Counted from the first letter of the stretch, positions 1-9,574 are shown. The stretch is 28,702 nucleotides of DNA from an uncultured Coriobacteriales bacterium (GCA_903789505.1 CAIFEU010000004.1:1-28702); one strand, 5' to 3'. Program-made: numbers and translations. The notes: generated by a model not told the origin, from the sequence alone.

Positions 1-101
1 GCCGCAGGGCCTGGCGGCGCGAGAGCGGGTGCGCGCGGTCGCCGCTCGCGGCGGCGTCCCCCTCGTCCGCCGCGCGCCCGCCGCCGGCCCGTCGACCGAG
101 G

Positions 102-2483
102 CTACGCATCCCACCAGCTCCACGTGAAGTCGCTCACCCAGGGCACGACGCCGGCGTTCGCCTCGCGCACGGCATCGTAGTCGTACGCGCCGGTCTGCGA
201 CGGCTGGATGCCGAGCTCCTCCCACCAGTCCGCGTCTGTGAGCCGGGAGTCGATGGGCTGCTCGAACTGGTAGAAGCTGTACCCCGGCCCCGAGGCGACG
301 CGCAGCGTGCCGTCGACGGGCACGATCACGTAGAGCGTCGCGATCTGCCCCGTGCCGATCTCCAGTACGCTGCCGTTGGGGTCGGTCGCGATGTCCGTGA
401 CGAGCGCGGCGGGGAACTCGATCGTCGTGAACGCCTCGCTGTCCGCGTCCTCCTGGTGCACGACCTGCCAGAAGTGCTCGAGCTGCACGCCAAAGCTGCG
501 GATGAGCTCGAACTCGTCGTCGGTCGGGAGCTCATCGCGCAGCTCCTTGTTGGCGATGGTCTGCAGCTGGGTCGCGAGCTGCTCCAGGATCGAGAGGTTC
601 TGCGCGTCGGCGTCAGCGAGCAGCCCGAACGACGAGAGCCCCTCGGAGGTCGCCCGGACGAGCGCCGCGAGGCGGCCAAACACCGCCGGCTCGGGCTCCA
701 CGTAGCCCCGGTCGTCGCCGTTCTCGAAGAAGGCGCCGCCCGCCTCGGCCATGACCTGCTTGCCATATAGCACCGTGTCGTGCTTGAGCTCGGCGTAGCT
801 GCCAGCGAACGTCTGGAGGTCGCGGCGTGCCCAGGCGTCGCCGCGCATCGCGTTGGGCCAGCCTTGCCCCTTCTCCTCCAGCAGGGGGCGCAGCATGTGG
901 AGCCACTGGGCATACAGGCTCGCGCGCCAGAACTCCTGCGGCTCGGCACCGATCGCGTCCCTCAGCTCGGCGAGGTTCTCCTCGTAGCCGGGGTAGGTGG
1001 TGTCGCCCTGCGCCTCGAGGACGGCGTGGGCGGTCGAGGAGCCGAGCGCCGCGGGCACGTCGAGCACGTCGGGCAGCATGCGTCGCGCGCCGTCGGGGCG
1101 CTCGCCCACCGCGCTGTAGATGAGCTGCTGGAAGATCGTCGCGTCGACGGTGAAGCGCTGCCCCATGAAGCGGAAGCCCTTGTTCTGCGCGGCGTGGTCG
1201 ACGCCCTGCCCCTCGTCCATCACGGGCACGGAGTTGATCTGCGGCGCCCGCGCCTGCCCTGTGAGGTCGTGAAACGTCTGCCAGCCGTCCGCGTCGCCGG
1301 GCAGGTCGGCGACCGTGACGCCCTCGCCGTACGCCTGGCGCGCCAGGGGCAGGTACTCGTAGTAGCCGAGGTCGTCGGAGGCGCCCGCGAAGAACGAGGT
1401 CACCTGGTAGATGCCCTCCCACTCCGAGGCGCACGGCTCCGCCGCCGAGCCGTCGCCCTCCGCCGCGAGACCCAGCGTGATGAGCAGCGCGCAGCGGTCG
1501 AGCCCCTCGTCGGACTGCTTGAAGTTGCGCCGCCCGTACCACATCATCGCGCGGAAGTACGCCTCGAGCGCGGGGTCGCCGGCGTAGTAGCCGCGCGGGG
1601 CGTACTGCGAGTAGTCCTCCTGGTCGCCGAACAGCGGGGAGTCGGCGATGCCGGCGCAGGCGCCCACGAGGCCGAGCTCGGCGTCGACGGCGGGGCGCAG
1701 CGCCTCCGGGACCTGCGCGAGCTCGGGCGCGGCGGGGTCGAGCAGCTCGGTGCCCACGGCGAAGAAGGACGCGACGACGCCGGCGGCCTGCTCCCACTCG
1801 GTCCCCGAGAGCAGCGAGAGCTGCGCGACGCTGCCGGCGAGCATGCGGCGGCTCAGGTCGAGCAGCCCACCGCTCAGCGACGAGCGCTCGCAGCCCCTGA
1901 GCAGGTAGGCGAAGTAGAGGTGATAGGTGTGGACCATCGAGTCCACGGTGACGAAGTTCGGCATGAAGGAGTAGCGGTTCGTCTCGTACAGCTCGAAGAA
2001 CTCGTAGCCGCCCCCGCCGAGCGCCTGGAAGAAGCCGTTCTGCGCGAGCGCCGCCAGCTGCGCGTCGGTGAAGTAGTAGCCGCCGACGTTCGCCACGTTC
2101 GAGAGGTCGGACGCCCACGGGTTGTCGGCGCACGACGGCTCCTGGACCTCGCCCTCGCCCCCGTCGCCGAGGGTGGAGAGGAACTGGGGGCGCTCCGCCG
2201 TCGGGGCCACGGCGGCGCCGGTGTCGCCGGACGCGCTGACGTCCGCCTTGGCCGACCCCTCCGCGCCGCCGCCGGGGATGAGGCGCTCCAGAATCGTGAT
2301 GGCGTGGGCGGGCCGGGGGCGGGCCAGCGCCGAGGCGGCGACCCCCAGCGCCGCCCCTCCGGCGACGACCGCCCGGCGCGAGACGCGCGCGGTGTCGCCG
2401 CTGCCCGGAGCGTCGCGGAGTGGCCCGCCGACGTCGGCGGAGGCCGAAGCGGTGAGCGTGGCGGAAGCATGTCCCCTGTGCAT
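102..2483 (-). CDS. Tat-exported DUF3160 domain protein
   Basis: This encodes a 793-residue protein of the DUF3160 family, whose biochemical role is unknown. The N-terminus carries a twin-arginine signal: SRRAVV with the RR pair at residues 36-37, an Ala/Gly-rich hydrophobic stretch, and a likely AHA cleavage site near residue 61, so it should be exported folded. The mature part has the family's aromatic-rich blocks, such as GYYFTDAQLAAL and NFVTVDSMVHTYHLYFAYLL. No lipobox, transmembrane helix or cofactor motif is visible. The frame stays open upstream to 2786, but I chose ATG 2483 because GAGGGGAG lies 6 nt upstream and the Tat leader follows. It diverges from the c-di-GMP gene at 2958. Family assignment is fairly sure; function is not known. 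Confidence 0.85.
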   Translation of the reverse strand: MHRGHASATLTASASADVGGPLRDAPGSGDTARVSRRAVVAGGAALGVAASALARPRPAHAITILERLIPGGGAEGSAKADVSASGDTGAAVAPTAERPQFLSTLGDGGEGEVQEPSCADNPWASDLSNVANVGGYYFTDAQLAALAQNGFFQALGGGGYEFFELYETNRYSFMPNFVTVDSMVHTYHLYFAYLLRGCERSSLSGGLLDLSRRMLAGSVAQLSLLSGTEWEQAAGVVASFFAVGTELLDPAAPELAQVPEALRPAVDAELGLVGACAGIADSPLFGDQEDYSQYAPRGYYAGDPALEAYFRAMMWYGRRNFKQSDEGLDRCALLITLGLAAEGDGSAAEPCASEWEGIYQVTSFFAGASDDLGYYEYLPLARQAYGEGVTVADLPGDADGWQTFHDLTGQARAPQINSVPVMDEGQGVDHAAQNKGFRFMGQRFTVDATIFQQLIYSAVGERPDGARRMLPDVLDVPAALGSSTAHAVLEAQGDTTYPGYEENLAELRDAIGAEPQEFWRASLYAQWLHMLRPLLEEKGQGWPNAMRGDAWARRDLQTFAGSYAELKHDTVLYGKQVMAEAGGAFFENGDDRGYVEPEPAVFGRLAALVRATSEGLSSFGLLADADAQNLSILEQLATQLQTIANKELRDELPTDDEFELIRSFGVQLEHFWQVVHQEDADSEAFTTIEFPAALVTDIATDPNGSVLEIGTGQIATLYVIVPVDGTLRVASGPGYSFYQFEQPIDSRLTDADWWEELGIQPSQTGAYDYDAVREANAGVVPWVSDFTWSWWDA

Positions 2484-2708
2484 GTCTGACTCCCCTCGTC
2501 GCGTCCCCCTGCGCGTGGCGCCCGGCGATGGCGGCCGATGCCCGGCGCGCAGCTCGCTGCCCCGAAGTATACGCGGCGCGCGCAGCACGACGGTAGGCGA
2601 GGGCGCCACGCGTGACCGGGCGGCGATGGCAGAGCGCCGCGGGCCCATGGCCGAGGAGTCGCGAGGCGCGGGGGCGGGCGCCGCCCGCCCCACCGCCTCG
2701 CCCTTGCC

Positions 2709-2783
2709 TTGCCGTACAAAACCCGACCGATTGCTGGGCGTCAAGCGCGCAACGCGCTCCGATATGGGGCTATACTTTTTGAA
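2709..2783. promoter_or_regulatory. Divergent promoter region with central palindrome
   Basis: The 474-nt gap between the DUF3160 gene and the c-di-GMP gene contains two promoter-like signals. On the plus strand TATACT at 2771-2776 could be a -10 box, giving a leader of about 175 nt; no good -35 is seen. On the minus strand TTGACG (2744-2739) is 17 nt from TTTTGT (2721-2716). A palindrome AGCGCG-CAA-CGCGCT (2744-2758) sits between them and touches the minus-strand -35, so one regulator could act on both genes. The rest of 2484-2957 shows no ORF with coding character and no riboswitch I recognise. Confidence 0.35.
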
Positions 2784-2957
2784 CATCCACCCGCATCCAT
2801 CCCATCCGGCTACCCAGCCTCGTCACGGAAGACCAAGCAGGAGGCGCCAACCACCGGGCGTCAGACATCAGTCGCCCAGTGCAGGTAGCCCGGCAGGGCC
2901 ACGCCGCATCGTCCCCAGCCGAACGTCTCGAAGGAGTCTCGCAGGAGGGAACTGACC

Positions 2958-5900
2958 GTGGATCATCGCTATGAGTGGCAGGACCTCCAACGTCTCTATG
3001 ACGCGCTGCCCGCAGGCTTCTGCCTGGTCGATGCGCGGACGGAGCGGCTGCTGTTCGCCAACGCCGAGCTGATCGGGCGCTACGGCTGCGACGGCTGGCA
3101 GGACTTCCTCGAGCTCACCGGCGGGACCTTCGAGGGGATGATGTCGTCGGAGGACTACGTCCCGCTGCACCGCCGCGTGCAGGACTGGTCCGTCAAGAGC
3201 AAGTGTCCCGAGTACTGCTACGTCTCCTTCTGCTTCCTCACGAAGGACGGCCACTTCCGACGCGCCGAGGGCGCCGTGCGCCTGGTCGACGCGCCGCAGG
3301 CGGACGCCATCCGCCGCGCTACGGAAATCGGGGCGCCCGCCGCTCCCGGCGCCGCCGACGGGTCCCGCGCGTCTGACGCTCCCGGCATGCCCGATGCCGT
3401 CACCCGGCCCGCGGCGCCCGACGCGCCTTCCTCCCCGCTCTGGTCCATCACGCTCGCCGACCCCACCGTGAAGGCGCAGTTCAGGCCCAGCTCCACGAAC
3501 GCCCTGTCAAGCATGATGGGGATGCGGCAGTTCCTCGGGCACGCGCAGCTGGTCGCAAAGGGCGACGCGGACGCGCACGCGATGGGGTCGCACTGCCCGG
3601 CGTACTTCAACGTCGCCAACTTCAAGCTGTACAACGGCAGGCACGGGTTCGAGGAGGGCGACCGCTGCCTGACGGGAATCGGTGAGATCCTGCAGCGGCG
3701 CTTCCCCGAGGCGCTCGTGGGGCACTTCTCGGCCGACTCGTTCGCGGTTCTCGCGCGCACCGACACGGTCATCTCTGACATCGAGTCCGCGTGCCGCGAG
3801 GCCGACGCGCTGATCGACACTCCCGGCGTCAGGCTCAAGGCCGGCATCTTCCTGCAGGGCGACCCCGGGCAGGGGCAGGACGCGATGTCGCGCGCGTTCG
3901 ACATGGCCAAGATCGCCTGCGACACCGTCAAGAGCGACTCCGACCGCTGCTGGGCCTCGTACACGAAGAAGATCGGCGCCGCGTACCACACGCGTGCGTT
4001 CGTCCTGGAGGAGTTCGAGGGCGCGCTCGCCCAGGGGCACATCCAGGTGTACCTCCAGCCGATCATCCGCACGCTGTCGGGCAAGCAGTGCGGGCTGGAG
4101 GCTCTCGCGCGCTGGATGGACCCCCAGCACGGCATCGTCACCCCCGACACGTTCATCCCCGTGCTGGAACGGGAGCGGCTCATCCACGAGCTCGACGCCT
4201 ACGTGATCGACCAGGTGGGCCGCATGCTGCGCGAGCGCATGAGCGCGGGGCGGCCCGTCGTGTTCGTGTCGCTCAACCTGTCGCGACTCGACTTCTCGCT
4301 GATGGACGTCTGCGCGACCATCGAGGAGATGGTCAGACGCTATTCGATTCCGCGCGAGCTGCTGCGCCTCGAGGTGACGGAGTCGGCCCTGGCGCAGGGC
4401 GAGCCCCTCCTGCACGACATCCGCCGCCTGCGCGGGCTGGGCTATCGCGTGTGGCTCGACGACTTCGGCAGCGCCTACTCCTCGCTCAACTCGATGCAGC
4501 GCTACCCGTTCGACGCGCTCAAGATCGACATGGGGTTCTTCCGAGACTTCAACGAGAGCGGCCGGCAGATCGTCGCCTCCGTGGTGCGGACCGCCAAGGC
4601 GCTGGGCGTGCACACGCTCGCCGAGGGAGTCGAGAACGAGCGCCAGGTGGCGTTCCTGCGCGAGATCGGCTGCGAGATGCTCCAGGGCTATCGCTACGGC
4701 AGGCCGATGCGGCCGGGCGACCTCGAGGAACACCTGACGGCCACCAGCATCGAGCCGGAGACGCCCGCCGAGTCCAACGTGATGCGCCGCGCCGGGCTGG
4801 TCAACGTCTCGACCGGGATGCCTGTGGCGCTGTTCCTCGACAGCGACGGCACGGTTGACGCGCTACACATGAACGCCGCCTTCCTCGAGGCGCTCGCGAC
4901 CGCGGGCGTGGCCGACGCCGGGGCGGCGCGGGAGTACGTCCGCTCGCACACGCTCACCACCGACGGACGCATGCGGGAGCTCATGGACCGCGCCATCGCC
5001 AGCGGCAGGCAGGAGAGCATGACCTTCGTCATGAACGGCCAGCTCATGCTCCTGCGCCTGCGCACGGTCGCCCACTCCGACGAGCTGTACGTGCACCGCG
5101 CCGAGCTGTTCAACATCAGCAGCGGAAGCACCGACGAGGGCAGCAAGCGCCTGGACAGCATGCTGCGCAACGTCATGACCCTGTTCGACGGCATGTACTA
5201 CCTCGACTTCAGCGCCGACGAGATCGGGGCGATCGCGACCGGCGCACCGAACCTCGACGTCACCAGGCGCCAGGCGGGCATCCGCCGGTCGATGGTCGAG
5301 TTCGCCACGAAGACGCTCTACGACGACGACCGAGCGGCGTTCCTGAGCTTCATGGACCGGGGAAACCTCTACGAAGAGGCGCGAAGGTCGCGCCACGGAG
5401 AGGCAATCGGCCTGTTCAGGATGCACCAGCCCGACGGCAGCTTCCGCTGGAAGGTCTTCGACGCCATCGTGCTGGAGGAGACGCGCGAGCGAGACGTGCT
5501 GCTGTGCATCCATGACGCGATCGCGGAGCGCATGTTCGAGTGCGGCAAGATTCCCCCCGCCTACGTCGACCTGCTGAGCGACCAGACCGACAAGCCGGAT
5601 AGCGACGACGCAGACGACCAGTACGGTGCCGAGGCCCTGTGGCAGACGCTCGTGAGCTCCTCCGACCTCAAGCTGTTCTGGAAGGACCGCGACCGACGCT
5701 TCATCGGGGCAAGCCGTGCCTTCCTGGACTTCTACGGCATCGACTACCCGTCCCAGATCCTGGGCAAGACCGACGAGGACCTGGGCTGGCACATCGACCC
5801 CGCCCCCTTCCGCGGCGACGAGTTGGCGGTGCTGGAGCGCGGCGAGGCGATACGCGGCGCGGTGGGCGAGTGCCTGGTCAACGGTTCCCCGCACACGATT

Positions 5901-8453
5901 GCCGCGACCAAGCTGCCCGTCTACCACAACGGGGCCATCGTCGGACTGGTCGGCGCGTTCCTGGACCTCAACAAGTGGCAGGGCTACCTCGAGCAGGCGG
6001 CAGCCTTGGACTACCTGCCGGGCGTCGGGCGGGCCGGCGGGGGCGCGCTCGGCCAGGGCTCCGAGAGCATACCCGACCAGGACGCCGGCAACGGCGCAGC
6101 GCCGGGCAGCGCGGCGCGGGGCGGTCTCCCGGACGGCGGGCACGACCCCAGCGGGAACGCCGCCCTGGGCGTCGGCGGCGAAATCGCGCTCGGCATCGCC
6201 CCGGACGACGGGGCAAGCTCCGCCCGGAAGGCCCAGGCGCAGCTCAGCCTGATTGACGAGCAGACGGGACTGCTCGACTACCGCGGGATGCTCATGGTGG
6301 GCCTGCGCTACGCCGACTCGTTGCGCCAGAACGGCGACGACTACTTCTGCGCGCTGCTCGACGTGCCGGATTTCGACAACCTCTGCCGGCTGAACGGGGA
6401 GCGGTTCCACGACGAGCTGCTGCGGCGCATCGTCGACCTGCTCAGGCGGCTCTCGCCGGTAGGCGGCGCGCTCGCTCGCGTGGGCAGCTGCCGGTTCGTC
6501 TGCTTCCTCAAGTGCAAGGCTGACGAGGATACGGCCCCCGTCGCGCGGGCGGCGGGTGCAAGGTGGGCCGTCCCAGCGGAATCGGGACCGGCCGCGTCGA
6601 GCTCTGCGGGACAGGGTTCTGCGGGCGTCCGCGACGACTGCTTGGGGGACGATGCCGTGCGCGACAAGCTCGAGTCGCTCGCGGACGACATCCACGCGAT
6701 CACCGAGGTCGGCGGCGAGCGCTGCACGCTGTACCTGGAGTACGCGGTCGTCCGTGGATCGCGTCAGCACGACTTCGACGGCGTCCTGAGCGCGCTCACG
6801 AGCCAGCTCGCCGAGGCGCGCGACCTGCGCCTGGGCGAGAGCCCGTTCACGAGCGGGCACGTGGTGTTCTCCCTGGAGACCTTCGACGACGTCGACGACC
6901 GCGTCGTGATCGTCGACCCGCAGACCTACGAGATCGTCTACCTCAACCGCTCCTGCCGCCGCGACCTGGGCCTGTCCGACGACGTCCCCGTCGCGGGCAG
7001 CACGTGCTACAAGGTCATCGAGGGATACGACGCGCCGTGCCCGTTCTGCGACAACGCGAGCCTTCGCCTGGGGCACATCCACACCATGAGCCACCGCAAC
7101 GCCGCCGTCGCCAGCGACTTCCTGACCCACGACACGCTGATTCGCATGCGCGGCAAACGCCTGCGCTTCGCCGTGTCCATGGACATCTCCAAGTATCTCG
7201 ACCGCGACGTGAAGCGCAACGAGCTGCTCTACACCGAGGCGTCGATAAACGACGCCATCGCCGAGGGCATGCAGCCCAGCGACCCCGATGAGGGCATCCG
7301 CCGGGTCATGGCGAGCGTCGGGAAGTTCCTCGAGGCAGACCGCTTCTGCATCTTCGAGGAGACGCGCCACGCCACCGCCAGCAAGACCTACGAGTGGCAC
7401 CGCGACGGGGTCGCGCTCGCCAAGGACGAGCAGACCGACGACGTCCCGCTCTCCGAGATACGCCCTCTGTACGACATCTTCGTGGGCAAGCCGGTCGCCG
7501 TCACCGACGACCTGGAGCAGTTCGTGCGCGACAACCCCGCGTTCGTGCCGCACCTGCGCGGCGTGCGCAACTTCGTCTCGGGCCACCTCACGCTCTCCGG
7601 GCGCTCGCTGGGATACACAGTCGTGGTGAACCCCTCGCCCGCCAAGGTCAAGGCGGCTGACCTGCTGCTCGCGACGATCACGCGGTTCCTGGCGGTCATG
7701 ATGCGCAACCGCGACACGCTCAAGCGCCTCAGCACGCTCAGCAACACCGACCAGTCCACCGGCGTGCGCAACCGCCGCGGGCTGCTCGAGTTCATCACCC
7801 AGGTGCCCGACGGAATCCCGCTGGCCGTCGTCTTCGGCGACATCAACCTGCTCAAGCGCATCAACGACGAGCAAGGCCACGAGACGGGGGACCGCGTGAT
7901 CCGGTCGGTCGCCGACGCCATGACCGAGGTCGCCGGGGCGAATCACGTGTTCCGCATAGGCGGCGACGAGTTCCTCATGATCATGGAGCACCTCGACCGG
8001 CGGGAGGCGGAAGTCGTCGTCGAGAGACTGCGCGCGAACCTGCTTCGCCGCGGCGTGAGCGTAGCCCTGGGGCTGGTGATGCACACAACCCCCATCAAGG
8101 ACATCAGCACCATCGTCTCCGAGGCCGACCGCCTGATGTACCAGGACAAGCGCGTAATCCATGACTCGATTCACGACTCGGTCGGGGTTCGCGCCCGGGA
8201 CGGCGGGTGGGCAGAGGCCGGCGAAGGTGACGGGCGTGCAGGTGAGGGCGACGCACACGGCGAGGCGGATGCGCGGGGCGAGGCGGATGCGCGAGGCGAG
8301 GCGAGCGGGCGGGGCGAGGGCTCGCAGGGTGGCGAGGCGTGCGGCAGGGCGGACGTGCGGGGCGACGATGCGAGCGGACGGGCCTCGGCGGGCGCGTCCG
8401 ACGGGGCGGGCGCCCCGACAGGGCAAGCGGAGCGGAAGGGAAGCGGCCGATGA
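2958..8453 (+). CDS. Multidomain PAS/EAL/GGDEF c-di-GMP signalling protein
   Basis: An 1831-residue cytoplasmic protein without membrane helices. Order: PAS-like domain (about 1-105); degenerate GGDEF (about 175-335, SADSF at 258-262); EAL phosphodiesterase (about 345-595); several PAS domains (about 610-1010); a second degenerate GGDEF with signature VGSCRF (1175-1180), interrupted by Ala/Gly-rich linkers; a PAS with a Cys cluster (PCPFC, about 1345-1360); GAF (about 1430-1590); and an intact GGDEF (GGDEF at 1668-1672). The EAL domain keeps EALAR (E381), NLS, LEVTES, the DD pair (501-502), K-ID, AEGVE and QG, so hydrolysis of c-di-GMP is likely. The last GGDEF should make c-di-GMP and lacks an RxxD inhibitory site. 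The tail after about 1735 is low-complexity and contains GEADAR repeats. Start is GTG 2958, with AGGAGGG 8 nt upstream. The stop overlaps the ung start (ATGA). Confidence 0.92.
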   Translation: MDHRYEWQDLQRLYDALPAGFCLVDARTERLLFANAELIGRYGCDGWQDFLELTGGTFEGMMSSEDYVPLHRRVQDWSVKSKCPEYCYVSFCFLTKDGHFRRAEGAVRLVDAPQADAIRRATEIGAPAAPGAADGSRASDAPGMPDAVTRPAAPDAPSSPLWSITLADPTVKAQFRPSSTNALSSMMGMRQFLGHAQLVAKGDADAHAMGSHCPAYFNVANFKLYNGRHGFEEGDRCLTGIGEILQRRFPEALVGHFSADSFAVLARTDTVISDIESACREADALIDTPGVRLKAGIFLQGDPGQGQDAMSRAFDMAKIACDTVKSDSDRCWASYTKKIGAAYHTRAFVLEEFEGALAQGHIQVYLQPIIRTLSGKQCGLEALARWMDPQHGIVTPDTFIPVLERERLIHELDAYVIDQVGRMLRERMSAGRPVVFVSLNLSRLDFSLMDVCATIEEMVRRYSIPRELLRLEVTESALAQGEPLLHDIRRLRGLGYRVWLDDFGSAYSSLNSMQRYPFDALKIDMGFFRDFNESGRQIVASVVRTAKALGVHTLAEGVENERQVAFLREIGCEMLQGYRYGRPMRPGDLEEHLTATSIEPETPAESNVMRRAGLVNVSTGMPVALFLDSDGTVDALHMNAAFLEALATAGVADAGAAREYVRSHTLTTDGRMRELMDRAIASGRQESMTFVMNGQLMLLRLRTVAHSDELYVHRAELFNISSGSTDEGSKRLDSMLRNVMTLFDGMYYLDFSADEIGAIATGAPNLDVTRRQAGIRRSMVEFATKTLYDDDRAAFLSFMDRGNLYEEARRSRHGEAIGLFRMHQPDGSFRWKVFDAIVLEETRERDVLLCIHDAIAERMFECGKIPPAYVDLLSDQTDKPDSDDADDQYGAEALWQTLVSSSDLKLFWKDRDRRFIGASRAFLDFYGIDYPSQILGKTDEDLGWHIDPAPFRGDELAVLERGEAIRGAVGECLVNGSPHTIAATKLPVYHNGAIVGLVGAFLDLNKWQGYLEQAAALDYLPGVGRAGGGALGQGSESIPDQDAGNGAAPGSAARGGLPDGGHDPSGNAALGVGGEIALGIAPDDGASSARKAQAQLSLIDEQTGLLDYRGMLMVGLRYADSLRQNGDDYFCALLDVPDFDNLCRLNGERFHDELLRRIVDLLRRLSPVGGALARVGSCRFVCFLKCKADEDTAPVARAAGARWAVPAESGPAASSSAGQGSAGVRDDCLGDDAVRDKLESLADDIHAITEVGGERCTLYLEYAVVRGSRQHDFDGVLSALTSQLAEARDLRLGESPFTSGHVVFSLETFDDVDDRVVIVDPQTYEIVYLNRSCRRDLGLSDDVPVAGSTCYKVIEGYDAPCPFCDNASLRLGHIHTMSHRNAAVASDFLTHDTLIRMRGKRLRFAVSMDISKYLDRDVKRNELLYTEASINDAIAEGMQPSDPDEGIRRVMASVGKFLEADRFCIFEETRHATASKTYEWHRDGVALAKDEQTDDVPLSEIRPLYDIFVGKPVAVTDDLEQFVRDNPAFVPHLRGVRNFVSGHLTLSGRSLGYTVVVNPSPAKVKAADLLLATITRFLAVMMRNRDTLKRLSTLSNTDQSTGVRNRRGLLEFITQVPDGIPLAVVFGDINLLKRINDEQGHETGDRVIRSVADAMTEVAGANHVFRIGGDEFLMIMEHLDRREAEVVVERLRANLLRRGVSVALGLVMHTTPIKDISTIVSEADRLMYQDKRVIHDSIHDSVGVRARDGGWAEAGEGDGRAGEGDAHGEADARGEADARGEASGRGEGSQGGEACGRADVRGDDASGRASAGASDGAGAPTGQAERKGSGR
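8259..8345 (+). repeat. 18-nt in-frame tandem repeats in the c-di-GMP gene tail
   Basis: Units begin with GGCGAGG at 8259, 8277, 8295, 8313 and 8331, an exact 18-nt period. The first two are nearly identical (GGCGAGGCGGATGCGCG plus G or A) and the later ones have drifted. Each unit encodes six residues of the GEADAR type, giving a charged, disordered tail. The period is a multiple of three, so unit number can change without a frameshift. Confidence 0.8.
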
Positions 8454-9244
8454 CGGGCGAGACCGGGGGCGACGGCGTCAGCGCGTGGCTGGGCGACGCG
8501 CCGCAGGACGTACGGGAGACGACCGAGCGGTTGCTGGACGAGGTCGCGCGGATGCGCGAATCGCAGGTGATCTACCCGGCACAGGACGACATCCTCAACG
8601 CGCTGGCGTACACCTCCCCCGCCGACGTGCACGTCGTGATCCTGGGGCAAGACCCCTACCACGAGCCCGGCCAGGCCATGGGACTCGCGTTTTCGGTCCC
8701 CGCGGGCGAGCGGCTACCGCCCAGCCTGCGCAACGTCTACAAGGAGCTCTCCGCCGACCTCGGCTGCCCGATGCCCACGAGCGGGGACCTCACCCCGTGG
8801 GCGCGGCAGGGGGTGCTGCTGCTCAACACCAGTCTGACGGTACGTGAGCACGCCGCGTCCTCCCACGCCAAGCTGGGCTGGCGCACGCTGACCGACTACG
8901 TCGTGCGCCGCTGCTTCGAGCTCCCGCAGCCCGTCGTGTTCCTCGCGTGGGGCCGCCACGCGGTCGACCTGGTCGAGGACGCCCGTGCGCAGGCCATGGC
9001 GCATGCCGCGCCCCAGGCCCGGCGCCTGGCGGGGGTCCCGGCAGGTGCCACCGGCCGGGGCGCGGGCGACCTACCGCAGGTGGCCGACAAGTTCTGCCTG
9101 GCGTCCACCCACCCGTCGCCCCTGTCGGCCAACAGGGCGTCCGGCGACCTGCCGGCGTTCATGGGCTCCCGACCGTTCTCGCGGGCGAACCGGCTGCTGC
9201 GGGAGCATGGCTCCCGGGAGGTCGACTGGGCGAGCGTGGGCTGA
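8450..9244 (+). CDS. ung: Uracil-DNA glycosylase, family 1
   Basis: A 264-residue base-excision repair enzyme that removes uracil from DNA. Motif A, GQDPYHEPGQAMGLAFSV, places the catalytic Asp at residue 68; the Asn motif LLLNTSL follows; motif B, HPSPLSANR, places the catalytic His at 221. WGRHA corresponds to the usual WG-N-A block. It is longer than typical Ung because of an Ala/Gly/Arg-rich insertion of about 25 residues (roughly 180-210) before motif B. ATG 8450 overlaps the TGA of the preceding gene, with GGAAGGG 9 nt upstream, so the two are probably translationally coupled. A frame extending upstream to 8339 lies inside the previous gene and is rejected. Confidence 0.95.
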   Translation: MTGETGGDGVSAWLGDAPQDVRETTERLLDEVARMRESQVIYPAQDDILNALAYTSPADVHVVILGQDPYHEPGQAMGLAFSVPAGERLPPSLRNVYKELSADLGCPMPTSGDLTPWARQGVLLLNTSLTVREHAASSHAKLGWRTLTDYVVRRCFELPQPVVFLAWGRHAVDLVEDARAQAMAHAAPQARRLAGVPAGATGRGAGDLPQVADKFCLASTHPSPLSANRASGDLPAFMGSRPFSRANRLLREHGSREVDWASVG

Positions 9245-9377
9245 GCGGGGGCGCGGGGCCGGAGCAAGCGGCCGCGCGGGGGCGGCAGGGGCGGGACCAG
9301 CGGGGGGCGCCGAGGAGCGTGGCCGGCGGGATGAGGTGGCGCGCGGCCGGCAGGACGACCCCTCGCAGTCGCATGCA

Positions 9378-9574
9378 CTGCCGCCCAATCGCCCACTTTT
9401 GTCAGAAAACCGGGATTGCGGACGTCCCCGCCGGTGCCCTTCCGCGCCCTCAGAAAGATGGTATGTATCGTGAGCTGCAGTGATACGAGTCCCTATCAGC
9501 GTATGCTCACTCCGGGGCGCGTTTTGGACATCCGCAATCCCCCCTTTTTGCCAGAACCCCCGCCGCCACGGCAG
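9378..9574. repeat. Inverted-repeat element, copy C
   Basis: A palindromic element fills most of the 9245-9650 gap, between ung and the convergent oxidoreductase gene. The inner arms are GGGATTGCGGACGTCC (9412-9427) and GGACATCCGCAATCCC (9526-9541), which pair at every position with one G-T. An imperfect outer arm continues to TTTTGTCAG on the left and TTGCCAGAA on the right. The extremes are CTGCCG (9378-9383) and CGGCAG (9569-9574). The centre has a smaller hairpin, GTGAGC...GCTCAC (about 9469-9510). The arms match copies A and B elsewhere in the window; the centre does not. No target-site duplication is obvious. Confidence 0.7.

Noticed and set aside
780..2489. 569-residue plus-strand frame opposite the DUF3160 gene
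   Set aside because: Val/Arg/Glu-rich shadow composition; the minus-strand gene has a Tat signal and family motifs.
2783..2957. c-di-GMP riboswitch in the leader of the EAL/GGDEF gene
   Set aside because: The leader lacks the conserved GEMM core; only a short GGGCG...CGCCC hairpin (about 2858-2876) is seen.
4863..8426. 1187-residue antisense open frame opposite the c-di-GMP gene
   Set aside because: It mirrors the codon structure of the real gene at high GC, has no recognisable domain and no RBS.
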